Source: Euglena gracilis (taxonomy: Eukaryota; Euglenida; Euglenophyceae; Euglenales). Taken from it: a stretch of 64,000 nt of DNA. Numbering within the stretch: position 1 is the first letter of the stretch; each line of letters starts with the position of its first letter. Made by a program: the position numbers and the translations under genes. This document shows positions 30,005 through 40,027 of this stretch, piece after piece. The notes below the pieces were generated by a model. That model did not search any database, was not told where the DNA came from, and was given only the letters and a program-made list of their open reading frames with translations. The DNA is taken from positions 27,082,123-27,146,122 of the forward strand of contig CP154954.1 of the NCBI GenBank assembly GCA_039621445.1. The letters are read 5' to 3'.

Positions 30005-30759
30005 CATAAGAACCTGGAGAAATTCCGAAGTGAAGGCTGTGCTTGTCTGTTATAATTCGACCGACACCCCCCCCCTTTTGGTTATGGTCGACGCCCTGTT
30101 TTTGGGTTATTATGGGGTGCCCCATATTTGGGTTATTATTATGCAGCGAACAAGTACCATAAATTGACCCAACAGGGTACCAGCACCCCAAAGAAGCGCC
30201 TAACCAGGCCCATCATGCCCCGGGAGGCCAAAACTGGGGGGGTACATAATGGGGGGGAGATGGGGGGGAGGTACACAATGTGGGGGGTATGCCTGCGGAT
30301 GGCCGGGCAAGGGTACTTGTCTGTTATCGTACGACGGACCCCCCCCCCCCTTTTGGTTATGGTGCGACACCCTGTTTTTGGGTTATTAGGGTTATTTTAA
30401 GGGATAGGGTTAGGTGCGCACATACATGTTGCGCTACATGGCCATGTTGCGCTACACGGGCATGTTGTGCTCAGGCTTCTTTTTAAGTCACCTGACCCCC
30501 CCCCCCTCCCCCGGGGGGAGGGGGGGTGGGTGGGTGGGTCCGGGCCGGTCCCCCCCCGTCCCCGGGGGGGGGGGTCCCGCGCCGGAGGCGCTGGGTATAC
30601 CTTTTCGGCGCAAAGCGCCGAAAATTTTTGAAAATTGCGGGCCCGATTTTGGGGGGGTCCCCCCCCCCCCCCCCCCCCCCCCCGGGGGGGTCCCGCGCCA
30701 CCCTGGGTGGGTGGGGGGGGACCCCCCCTCCCCCCCCCCCCGGGGGCTTTAAAAACGTG

Positions 30760-30955
30760 TTCAGCCCGCCAAATGCCTGCCCTGAAATTCGTGGTCATGA
30801 ACACGTTTTCAATGAGGGCATTTGTGGCAATGACACGTTTTCAGTGAAGGCATCTGTGTTCAGGCACGTTTTCAATGAGGTTCATTTGTGGCAATGACAC
30901 GTTTTCAGTGAAGGCATCTGTGTTCAGGCACGTTTTCAGTGAGGGCATTTGTGGC
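30760..30955. repeat. 32-bp CACGTTTTCA tandem array
   Basis: Six units of ACACGTTTTCA(A/G)TGA(G/A)GGCA + T(T/C)TGTGGCAATG or TCTGTGTTCAGG. The same units recur at 31770-31915 and 27050-27180 (inverted) and 27570-27765. Confidence 0.85.
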
Positions 30956-31121
30956 AACCCCCAGCAAGAAACAAAAAACGCTATCATGAAAAATCGGCGT
31001 GCGGTTGAGAGGCCGGGTGGTCCTCAACGGGTGAGGCGGGTCGGGGGCACTCTACAACACGAAAAAGACGACAACAGGAAGGCTAGGTTGCCTTGGCACA
31101 ACGACGGGGAAGGGGCGAAAA

Positions 31122-31718
31122 TCACGGCACACGACAGGCTTTGCACAAAAAAGAGCCATACCGCCGTTGACACTGCCTTCCGCGCGCGTTCACGCTCCAG
31201 GGAGCGCGAAAAAACAGCTGGTTGAAGTGGGGGAATTGGCGCTCTGAGGAAGGCAACACTACTCCCTCGGTCGTTGTTTTGCGGAATGCCCGAGCGACGG
31301 CATTCACGTATGTCTGAAAAGAGGTTGCCGAACGATTCCCTGAAACGAACAAAGTTCCCGACTGCTGCTCACGTTGAGCCACACATTGTTCGATGACGCT
31401 CGCCTCATCGAACAACAGGCTGGGTTGCAGCTCCCATCCCGTCCAGGCAACAAAGAAAGCATCCAGCTCAGGATAAGAGGCTTGCCGATGTTGACACAGT
31501 TTGGCGAACTCCAAACAGTTGGCAACAGCAGCAAGCTCTGCACCCACGGAGCCAGACTTTTTCTTTGTGTTGCCCTGTTCCAGCAAGGTGCCATGAAGGG
31601 GGTCAACCTTCGGCTTCTTGGCATCTTGCTGGTATACTGCGAGAGCAGCCAGGAACAGTTCCGTCCTAGGGGGTGGTGGCAAAAGACCATTCACAAAGTT
31701 TGCCGTGCGTTTGGCCAT
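31122..31718 (-). CDS. Unknown gene family X, copy 3 (longest)
   Basis: 198-residue ORF beginning MAKRTANFVNGLLPPPPRTE. It is of balanced composition with PELDAFFVAWTGWELQPSLL in the middle and FCxxC-like SFLCKACRVP at the end. The ATG (31716-31718) was chosen because copy 1 at 26226 has the same start. Three copies in the window (26226+, 27916-28329-, this one) keep protein-level similarity, yet all sit inside foldback repeats. It is therefore probably cargo of a mobile element. The stretch SATSFQTYVNAVARAFRKTT has the look of a helical DNA-binding segment, but I cannot assign a family. Confidence 0.45.
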   Translation of the reverse strand: MAKRTANFVNGLLPPPPRTELFLAALAVYQQDAKKPKVDPLHGTLLEQGNTKKKSGSVGAELAAVANCLEFAKLCQHRQASYPELDAFFVAWTGWELQPSLLFDEASVIEQCVAQREQQSGTLFVSGNRSATSFQTYVNAVARAFRKTTTEGVVLPSSERQFPHFNQLFFRAPWSVNARGRQCQRRYGSFLCKACRVP

Positions 31719-32027
31719 AATGGCAGGACTGCGGGAAAAAGGAAAAAAACGAAAAAAAAAAGGGGGGGGGTGACACGTTTTCAGTGAGGGCATTTGTGGC
31801 AATGACACGTTTTCAGTGAAGGCATCTGTGTTCAGGCACGTTTTCAGTGAGGGCATTTGTGGCAATGACACGTTTTCAGTGAAGGCATCTGTGTTCAGGC
31901 ACGTTTTCAGTGAGGGCGCCGTTTTTTTGGGTCCAAATTTCACAAATTCGCGTTTTTGACCCCTTGCGTGAATCATGACCACGAATTTCAGGGCAGGCAT
32001 TTGGCGGGCTCTGAACACGTTTTTAAA

Positions 32028-32128
32028 CAAATTGTGGCTGAGCCCAGATTTCAGCCTGAAACCGTGTTCAGGGGGGCCCCCTGGGTGAACACGTTTTCAG
32101 GCTGAAATCTGGGCTCAGCCACAATTTG
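32028..32128. repeat. 101-bp palindrome, sister of 28340-28451
   Basis: The same CAAATTGTGGCTGAGCCCAG arms with a shorter GGGGCCCCC centre. Confidence 0.85.
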
Positions 32129-32608
32129 TGTATAAAAAAGAAGCCTGGTTGTGCTACATGGCCGTGTAGCGCAACGTGGCCATGTAGCGCTACACGGCCA
32201 TGTTGCGCAATACGGCCGTGTTGCACTACGTGGCCATATAGCGCTGCACGGCCACGTAGCGCAACATGGCCGTGTAGCGCAACATGGCCATGTGGCGCAA
32301 CATGGCCATTAGCGCCTAACCCTATCCCTTAAAATAACCCTAAAACGACCCCAAAAAAGGGTGCCGTACCATAACCAAAAGGGGGGGGTCCGTCGTACGA
32401 TAACAGACACCCGGGCAAGTTGCATTCCTAGGTGCGTGCTGCCCCCCCCTTTATGTACCTCCCCCCCAGGGGGTACATGATGGGGGGTACATAAAGGGGG
32501 GGGGTGCATGGTACACATGGGGGGACCCTCGCTCGGCGCCTCTTGTTCGCGACTTGACCCCTACCTCCAAAAATGACAAGTCCCCCAAAATTGGTTAAAA
32601 GGAAATTA

Positions 32609-33194
32609 CTATACCTTTTTGATTATTCCCCCCCCCACGGAGCCGGAAACCAGGGGGGGGGGAATAATCGCCCGGGTCCCCCGCTGCAGGTACTTTTGTT
32701 ATGCCCGTGAAGCCAAGTATGAAGGCTGTGAACAAGAAGCGAGGCACATCTGGTGCCCGCAATGTAGGTCAGCGGAACAGTGGAAAGTATTGTATGCACA
32801 ATGCTGGGTTTGTTGCCGCCATCTTGAAAGATTACAAGGAACGTGTACATGTCACTGATGCTGGGGGGAAGATTTTGAAGCACAAGCAAATGAGTCAGAC
32901 TGCATTTGTTGCCGAATGGGTCAAAAGAACTGGAGAAGAACATCGCTGCCCAGCTTGACGCGCAGCTTGCAGCAGAACTGCATGCACAAATAAATAATCT
33001 GCGCCCTCGTCGTAAGTGAGTTGAGCACAGCATCAGGCGCATCAGCATCATGAGCACTTTCCTTTGCGTTTGTCACCCAGAAAGTCCAAAAATTTTTGGG
33101 GGGGAAATAATCGCCCGGGTCCGGCTTTCCTGTTTTTGGGCCGAAAGTGGGGGGGGGAAATAATCGACCGCGGAAAATAATCGGAAAGGTATAG
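32609..33194. mobile_element. Small TA-target transposon carrying an ORF
   Basis: The ends CTATACCTTTTTGATTATTC and, reversed, CTATACCTTTCCGATTATTT are inverted and flanked by TA on both sides (32607-32608, 33195-33196). CCCGGGCGATTATT blocks near both ends (32666-32680, 33105-33118) extend the inverted repeats. The TA duplication fits Tc1/mariner-type mobilisation. The interior holds one small ORF (32701-32958). Confidence 0.7.
32701..32958 (+). CDS. Small basic ORF inside the 32609-33194 transposon
   Basis: 85 residues, MPVKPSMKAVNKKRGTSGAR...NSGKYCMHNAGFVAAILKDY...GKILKHKQMSQTAFVAEWVK. Rich in Lys/Arg, with no homopolymer tract, and it fills the element interior. No DDE triad is present, so it is not a complete transposase. 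It might be an N-terminal DNA-binding fragment or cargo. No family recognised. Confidence 0.35.
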   Translation: MPVKPSMKAVNKKRGTSGARNVGQRNSGKYCMHNAGFVAAILKDYKERVHVTDAGGKILKHKQMSQTAFVAEWVKRTGEEHRCPA

Positions 33195-33261
33195 TACCAC
33201 CATACCCCCCCCCCTTTATGTTCCCTATATGCCTCTATAAAGCATTTTGGACACTTTTTGG

Positions 33262-33567
33262 GGTACTTGTCTGTTAGTCGATCCATGCCAAAACCACTCG
33301 ATCCACACCCTTTCTCCCCGTATGCTTTGATGACGTCATAATACACAGATGATGTTGACCGTATGACGTCATCCCTGGGTCACACACTCATGTATGACGT
33401 CACACGGTCATCATTTTGCTTGATCATGATGTCACATGGTCAAATTATGACGTCACACATCCTGTTTTGCACTGAAAATGGTCATTCCTATTGAATAGGC
33501 TGGAATAGGGTGTGGATCGACTAACAGACTTGATGCACAGCCATGGATCGACTAACAGACAAGTACC
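33262..33567. mobile_element. 306-bp MITE with 8-bp target duplication and TGACGTCA array
   Basis: Perfect 26-bp terminal inverted repeats begin GGTACTTGTCTGTTAGTCGA. Flanked by CTTTTTGG on both sides (33254-33261, 33568-33575). The uninterrupted site ACACTTTTTGGCACTTTTTA is present, reverse-complemented, at about 25473-25492. Eight-bp duplications point to hAT- or P-like mobilisation. No ORF; the interior carries five TGACGTCA-like palindromes. Confidence 0.9.
33331..33455. promoter_or_regulatory. Cluster of TGACGTCA (CRE/bZIP-type) sites
   Basis: Perfect TGACGTCA at 33331-33338, 33364-33371, 33395-33402 and 33448-33455, plus TGATGTCA at 33427-33434. In eukaryotes this palindrome is bound by CREB/ATF-type bZIP proteins. 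Here the cluster lies entirely inside a MITE, so any regulatory role is inferred. Confidence 0.55.
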
Positions 33568-33689
33568 CTTTTTGGCACTTTTTATTTTGGGTCCCCTGGA
33601 TGCCGGCTTCACGGCTGAACCGGCTTGGGCGTGAAGCCAGAGCCCCAGACATAGTTTCATATAAAGGGATTTTCCCCTCTGGGAGCCCA

Positions 33690-34640
33690 AAAGGTCAGCG
33701 GGCTTTATCTTTCTTTCCCCCTGGATGCTCTTTGGGATCACGTCCGGGCCCCCAGGGGTCCCGCGGGACCGCCCTGTCAACCGGACCGGTCGAGTTCGAG
33801 GGGGGGTCCGGGGTCTGGACTGGTCATGTACAGGGGGGGCTCGTGGACTCCCCCTGTCGAGTTCCGAACAACTAGAAAAGGGGGGGCGCCCCAGCTAGAG
33901 CCCTTTTCGACCCCTCCTGGACTCCCTGGACCTCCTCTCCCCCCTGCCTAGTCTCCCTTGGTGATCGTAATGCGGCCAACGGTAAATATGCCTTTCCCTG
34001 GTGACCCATCCACAATCACCCTCCAATGCAACCTGGCTGCGAGATGAGCCTCAGCCCTTGGTTTTGCTGCACGCTTGAACCCAACAAACTCCCTTTAAAC
34101 CGGTTCACCAGTAAAATGGTTTTTGACAAGATGTGACAGGCTTTTTCACAAATGGCCAAAAATATGGTCAGCCATCCTACCCGGGAAGGAGACCTCCACA
34201 TTCATCTGTTTGGGGGCTTCATTCAGCATTTTTTTCAACAAAAAGTGGCAAGGCACATCCATGGAACATGCGTGACCATCTCTGTCATTTTTTTTCCAAT
34301 AACTTGCACATTTATTTCCATCCATCTGCTAAGCAAAAGGAAGGGAGAACAAAGGCGGTAAGGTCACATTTTTTGCATGCTTTCCCTGGGGTCCTTAGAT
34401 CCCAGACGATCACTGGTCTGGATGTCCATCAATCGCGAGACACCATTCCAGGCGATGAACAACAGGAAGAATCCAACCAATAGCCCAATCAAAGCATTTC
34501 CGGTCACAAAAGAATCTCCATATGACGCAGCACTCTGAAGATGAGGAATGAGGATTGTGTTTCAGGAGATCACATCTTCGACCTGAACGTGGATGTGTTG
34601 GTTCGTCATATCCAAATTTTCTTAATCAGATCCGCTTTTC
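33690..34640. other. No gene recognised upstream of the non-LTR element
   Basis: 33690-33960 is G/C-run rich with GGTCC/GGACC palindromes. 33960-34640 has balanced composition, but no frame is convincing on either strand. TACAGCGTTTGTAATTAGGAGTGGCCG at 34643-34669 recurs inverted at 42588-42614, a short shared repeat next to two coding segments. Confidence 0.35.
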
Positions 34641-34661
34641 GTACAGCGTTTGTAATTAGGA

Positions 34662-37353
34662 GTGGCCGCTGGGACAATTCTTTCTTCCGCCAGGTTGACA
34701 CCTCTGCGAAAACAGAACAAACAAACAGCAATGGAAGAGGATGCTTTTGGAAACCTTGTGGAGCACACGGTGTGTGATGAAGACACTCGCCCAATCGCAG
34801 CAGGTGAAACCCTCCGCCGATTGGTTGGCAAATGTCTCATGCGTCATCCCACAGTGGTAAACGCTTTGAAAGAACTGAGTCCTCCACAATGTGGCGTTGG
34901 CGTGCCGAATGCTTGTCCACTGATCGCAATGGGAATCCAACAAATGGTGGACACTCTGCACTCGGACAGAGACAATCGCTGGGGGCTGCTTCAAGTGGAT
35001 TTCAGGAATGCCTTCAACTCTTTGTCACGAGAAAAAATCCAGCAATCCATCCGTAGACGCTGCCCAGAAGTGTGCCCTTGGCTGGATTCGTGCTACGCCC
35101 AACACAGCAAGCTGTATTGTGGGAACCATTGTCTGCCTTCCCAGAGGGGAGCTCAGCAAGGCGACCCATGCGGACCTGCAGCTTTCGCCTGGGGTGTGCA
35201 AGACCTTTGTGAGGGCCTCTCACCCCTGGTCGAATGGCAGGGATGGTATTTGGATGACGCCCATCTGCTGGGATCGCCAGCCCAACTGCACAATGCCCTT
35301 GCCTTTCTGATTCGGGAGGCAGCCACGCTTGGGTTGGCCGTGAACCCTGCAAAATGTCGATTGTGGGGACCAGCGTTCACATCAACAGAAGGTGTCCCTT
35401 GCATTCCCCCTGGCACGCCACAGGACAGCCCCTTACACCAAATACCACTGACCGCCTTTGTTGCTGGTTCTGGTTTGAAAGTTTTGGGGGTCCCTGTCCA
35501 CCACCCCCAAGATGACCGCTTCTGTGAAGAAGTTTGGAAGCGCACAAGCGGGGTCACGCTTCAAGCGCATTGAAGACATCCGACGTTCTTGCACAGTACT
35601 TCAGCACCTACCTCAATCACATGTGCAATTCACCTTGCTTCGTTTTTGTTTATCCGCTTGCAAAGTGAATGACCTCTTGCGCGCCTGCAAAATAGCCTCT
35701 GCAACAGCGGCATGCAAGACATTGTCGGGAATTATTCGGGAAACATTCAGTAGCATGGTCGGCTCCCCTTGCACCCCAGAAGAATGGTTGCAAGTTTCCC
35801 TGGCCATCAGATGCGGTGGACTGGGAATCTCCGATCCACTATTTCAACGGAGGCTAGGCACAGTGGGGGGGGGGGGGGGGTTGGGGGGGGGGGGGCGAGC
35901 GGCCGCGCGGGCGGCCGCGTGGGGGGGAGGAGGGGGGAGGGTGGTCCGCGGGCGGCCGCGCGGGCTGAACGCATCCGAAAATCGGTGATTTTCGGGTCCA
36001 AAAAGTGGTCATTTTTTGCCATTTTTGGGCCATTTTTGACCAAAAAAGTGCTTTTTTGGCCGCGCGCAAAGCGCGCGGCCCCCAAATTTGCCATTTTGTG
36101 TCCGAAAATGGTCATTTTTGGTCATTTTTGGGCCTCAAAAAATCGCGATTTTTCACCAAAATTTTTTTTCTTGGCTATGCTAGGCACAGTGGGGGGAGGG
36201 GGGGGGGTCCAGGGGGGGGCGAGCGGCCGCGCGGGGGGCCGCGCAGGGGCCGCGCGGGGGGGGGGGGAGGGGGGGGCCCCGGACCCCCCCGAGCGGCGCG
36301 CCTAGCCTCCAACGTGTGCCTGCCAGATTGTCTCAAGTGGTGGACTTCTGTCGAAGAGCTCCCTCTGTCTTGGGCCTGCCCGCTGCCATGGACATCATTC
36401 CCAAAGACGCTGACGATTGCTTGCGGACAGCCCTCAATGAACTTGGTCAAATGGCCCCACTGCCACAATGGGCCAGTGACAAAAACTTGATCTCTCAGGC
36501 ACAGTCTCCACACAATTCACAACGTTGGTGGAATCAGCAGAGCATGCTTGCCCGCCAGAAAACACTTCGGGACACATTGAATGGACCTGATGCTGTACGC
36601 TTTGCAAGCCAATGCCAACCACACGCTATGGCATGGGCCGCTTTGACACCATCTCAAGGACTCCGCACCCTGTTACCCACGGCTGAATTCCGGTGCACAC
36701 TTCGTTGGTCCCTCGGAATGACTCTCACACCAATAGAATCCGATCCCAACCTCTGTCCCAAATGCTTTGGACAATCAGATTTTCTTGGACACCACCTCGT
36801 TTGCTGCAAATCAAACTTCATTACCCGGCGGCACGGGGCTGTCCAAGATTTTTTGACAACCACAACACAGAAGGCAGGATTTACAGCCCGTAAAGAACAA
36901 CGAGCTGATGACCGTTCACGGCCTGGGGATATCTTCATTCCTCCCTTGGACAGTGATGGACCCGTTGCAGTGGATGTGACAATCCGCCACACCCTTGCGC
37001 AAAGTCATCCGCTGCGAAGTGCAGAGAGCCTTTCACAATGGCAAACACGACAGGAGGCTGAAAAGCATGCCAAATATTGTGCAACATGCCAACGCTTGGG
37101 CTGGCGGATGATGCCATTCGTCATGGACTGCTACGGGGGCATGGGACAAGAGGCGCGCTCCTTGATGGCCACCCTCCTCAAGGCCCTTCTGGGGCAGCGG
37201 GAAGGGTGGCAACGGCGTGCCGCAGAAGCAGACATTTGGCAAGGCCCGTCCTTCACACTTACGAGAGAAATCAGCAGGCAGCTCGTTTGGAGCTTGTATT
37301 CTTCCAAAGATGAGATCACCCTGTCTTCCGCCCACTCACCATATTCTGTCTGA
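34662..37353 (+). pseudogene. Non-LTR (LINE-like) reverse transcriptase, broken
   Basis: Frame 34662-35573 gives the RT: RPIAAGETLRRLVGKCL, LLQVDFRNAFNSLSR (first Asp), GAQQGDPCGPAAFAW, WYLDDAHLLG (catalytic YLDD-type box) and LGLAVNPAKCRLWG. A +1 shift near 35530 moves the coding to frame 35512 (LLRFCLSACKVNDLLRACKI, AIRCGGLGISDPLFQRRL). There a 448-bp insertion interrupts it. Frame 36316-37353 completes the protein with LCPKCFGQSDFLGHHLVCC (zinc-knuckle-like), RRHGAVQDF and RPGDIFIPP...PVAVDVTIRH, compatible with a restriction-like endonuclease domain. No upstream endonuclease ORF is seen. It is a 5'-truncated or RLE-type element, now inactive. Confidence 0.8.
35858..36305. mobile_element. 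448-bp G-rich insertion in the non-LTR RT (CTAG duplication)
   Basis: The target AGG|CTAG|CCTCC is split: CTAG stands at 35854-35857 and 36302-36305. Both halves of the insertion begin CTAGGCACAGTGGGGGG (35854 and 36179) and contain GCGGCCGCGCGGG arrays and G-runs. Removing it rejoins FQRRL with ASNV, a plausible RT-family sequence. Confidence 0.75.
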
Positions 37354-38254
37354 AGGCCTTTGAGCCCAAACTCTCAACCGAATAACCAACCTGGAACTCT
37401 CACCTGCTATGTTTAACCCCTAGTTACCCCCTGAGCAGGGCCACACGGCGAGCCAAAGACAAATCAATGGGTCACATAGACGCGCAGAGAAACAAAACAC
37501 AACAAAAGCCATAACCCGACACAAACACGCCATCCTGTGGCAAAAGAGGTACAAACGCCCCCCTCCCCGCCCAATATATATTGAAGGTGACCTTTGCTCA
37601 TCTTCCGCTAACCACTGACCTCCGCACCCTGAACAATATATGTCATCACTCTTTTGTACATTACACCCACAGTATAAGCTACCCGCGACCTGTGGCGGCA
37701 CAGGGAGTCACAAGGGGGTTCCTCTTGTGGCGAGGGCCAAAAGAGACGTTTCCCTGGGCCCGGGGCACGGTTTGGGTGAAGCAGTGCTACCCACCGTGGA
37801 CCAAAAAGTGCAGGCTGGGACATAACAGGACATTAAAAAAAGACATAACGGCTGGCCAACCGAATCGGCCAAACCTCTCAGAACGGCCAAAAATGTCGGT
37901 CTCCGAGCGGAATGCGCAGCTCCAAATCCTGCTGTTCGCATTCCAAGCTCAGTGGGACTACCGAACTATAGGGCGGGCATTGGGGATGTCTGACCGGACA
38001 ATTCGAAGAAATGTACAAATATTTCTTGCAGAAGGCCGAACAACACTTTTGTAACGACCTCCCCCACCCCGCCCCGAAGGTCGAAGCAGTGGAGCGAAAC
38101 CCCTTTGTATGGCATGTAATGTAGATTTGGAAAAAATTGACTTTCTTTCAGGTGACGTTATTCGAGTTGCAAGGAATGCTACGTAACCGACTGCAATTGT
38201 TTTTGTCATTGAGGACAATTTCGAGGTACCCGGAGAACCAACTAATAACCCGTA

Positions 38255-38494
38255 GGGGGGTCGGCACACCCCTCCCCCCCCCCCTCACCGACCCCCTCGC
38301 CACGCCATTTTACCCCCCCCTCCCCCCCCTTTTCAGACCCCCTCGCCACGCCATGTCAGCCGCGCCAAAGAAAATTTTCTTGGAAAACCCCCGCGCACCC
38401 CTCCCCCCCCCCCATCCGGGACCCCCTCGCCACGCCAAAACCCCCCCCTCCCCCCCCCCTAGCCGGACGGCTCGCCACGGCGTGCCGACCCCCC
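38255..38494. mobile_element. 240-bp MITE in the Tc1-like transposase
   Basis: Perfect terminal inverted repeats GGGGGGTCGGCAC / GTGCCGACCCCCC, flanked by GTA (38252-38254, 38495-38497). The interior repeats CCCCCTCGCCACGCCA at least three times. It lies between coding blocks RTISRYPEN and SFEACVKFPN. Confidence 0.75.
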
Positions 38495-39286
38495 GTAAGG
38501 TTTCTTTTGAAGCTTGTGTGAAATTCCCTAATGTGTACATCGCCAGGTTGCGGACCAGGTCCCGCATGTTCGAAATGACCCCACAACCAAAGCCAATCGT
38601 CAAGCATTTATTTTTCAGTTCATCGGTGCCATGCTGGAGGGGCGGGAAACAATTTATGTGGACGAGTGCGGCTTCAATTTGTGGCTCCATCCCCGGTACG
38701 GGAGATCCCGACGGGGCAACCGCATTGGCTGTCCCATTGCCTCGACCCCGGGGAGAAATTTAACCCTCACTGCCGCAATGAGCCCCAACCACGGCTTGGT
38801 ATATTATGCTTTTGGAAGGGCCACTTAATATCCAAAAGTTCGCTTTCTTCATTCAAAACTTGGTCACCGTTTTGAAAATTGACAGGTATTTCATTAACTG
38901 CAATTTAATTCTGTTTTTTTGCCAAAAAAAATTGAGATTTATATCGCTCAAGAGATTTTGCATCCTTTTATGCTTTAAAATATTTTCATAATTTTCACAA
39001 TTTTGCATTTCAATTTAAAATTTTGAACCATTTATTTTTAATTTCACAAAAATTTTCGAATTAAAAATTCAATTTTTTTGAAAACGGATTTTTTGGCATT
39101 CAATTCTCAAAAAAAAACTTTTTTTGATGATTGGTATCAAAAATACCTCTCATCCCCCATAATTTAAGATTGCCTTGTTTGGTTGTCTTGGACAACCTTC
39201 GGGCACATACCCCATCTGTGCTTCAAACCCTTCTCCCCCCCTTTGGCCACCGCCATCTGTTTATCGCCCCTTATTCTCCACGACAA

Positions 39287-40027
39287 GGGTTTGACAAAGC
39301 CGTTCTCAATTTGGGGGGATTGTGCAGGGTTGACGTTTTTTTTGTTTTTTTTTAAAAAAAACACAACAAAAAAACATGTTTTTTTTAAAAAAAACACAAA
39401 AAAAACATGTTTTTTTTGAAAAAGCAAAAATTGACCTTTTTCCTTGCGAAATGACCAGTTTTTTGAAGAAAATTTTTCGCGGGTAGTTCGGGTCACGAGG
39501 GGGGGGTCACGGGGGGTCACAGGGGGGGGGGTCACGAGGGGGGGTCACATTTTCGGTGGCCAGATTAGAAATCACCGAAAACGAATTTTTGGGGGAAAAT
39601 CCTTTTTAGGCTCCAAAATAGGAATCCCCCAAACGAAAATTAGGAAATCTACCGGAATATTTTGGCATCACCGGCCAAGTTTTTCAGAAAAAATGGCCGA
39701 AACGGGTCTTAGGTCGGGTTGGGGGAGGGGGGTCAAGGGGGGAACACCCCCTGTGAAGTTTTTTTTTTCAAATGTGTGAAAGTATTTCCAAATCTGTGTT
39801 TTCTGGTGCGAAAAATCATGCTTTCAACCCAAAAAAAATGAATGTTGTAGAGATAAAAAATGCACTTTTTCCCAAAAAAAACATTGCAAAAATTTTTTCC
39901 CCCAAACCCTCCATGAAGTTTTTTTGTTTTTTTTTAAAAAAAACCTATTTTTTAAAAAAAAACATGTTTTTTTTGTTTCAAAAAAGACAAGCCGTCAACC
40001 TTGGGCATGTGGCACGTCAAACCCTTT
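39287..40027. repeat. A/T-palindrome insertion in the transposase
   Basis: Bounded by inverted AAGGGTTTGAC / GTCAAACCCTT. Inside are GTTGACG next to GTTTTTTTTTAAAAAAAAC hairpin units (39330-39420, 39915-39990), a GGGTCACGAGGGGGG patch (39490-39550) and a fragment-rich middle. It separates APYSP from KLNATEE of one conserved transposase domain. No clear target duplication was found. Confidence 0.55.

Larger units (their letters stand above)
30230..32530. repeat. Nested (layered) inverted repeat
   Basis: Paired layers from outside in are: GGAGGTACA(C/T)A runs (30270 / 32450); CTGTTATCGTACGACGGACC (30329 / 32386, inverted); TTTTAAGGGATAGGGTTAGG (30393 / 32317, inverted); GCGCTACATGGCCATG units (30430 / 32155-32300). 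Then come 32-bp CACGTTTTC arrays (30740-30955 forward; 31770-31915 also forward), with a palindrome at 32028-32128. Family X ORF copy 3 lies in the centre. The layers look like successive insertions or captures at a common centre. Confidence 0.7.

Noticed and set aside
30397-30897. Pro/Gly-rich ORFs on both strands
   Set aside because: Encoded by facing C and G runs (30500-30750); compositional artefacts.
33331-33455. Promoter of a downstream gene using the CRE sites
   Set aside because: The nearest coding sequence is a broken non-LTR element 1.2 kb away, and the sites belong to a MITE; kept only as a candidate regulatory cluster.
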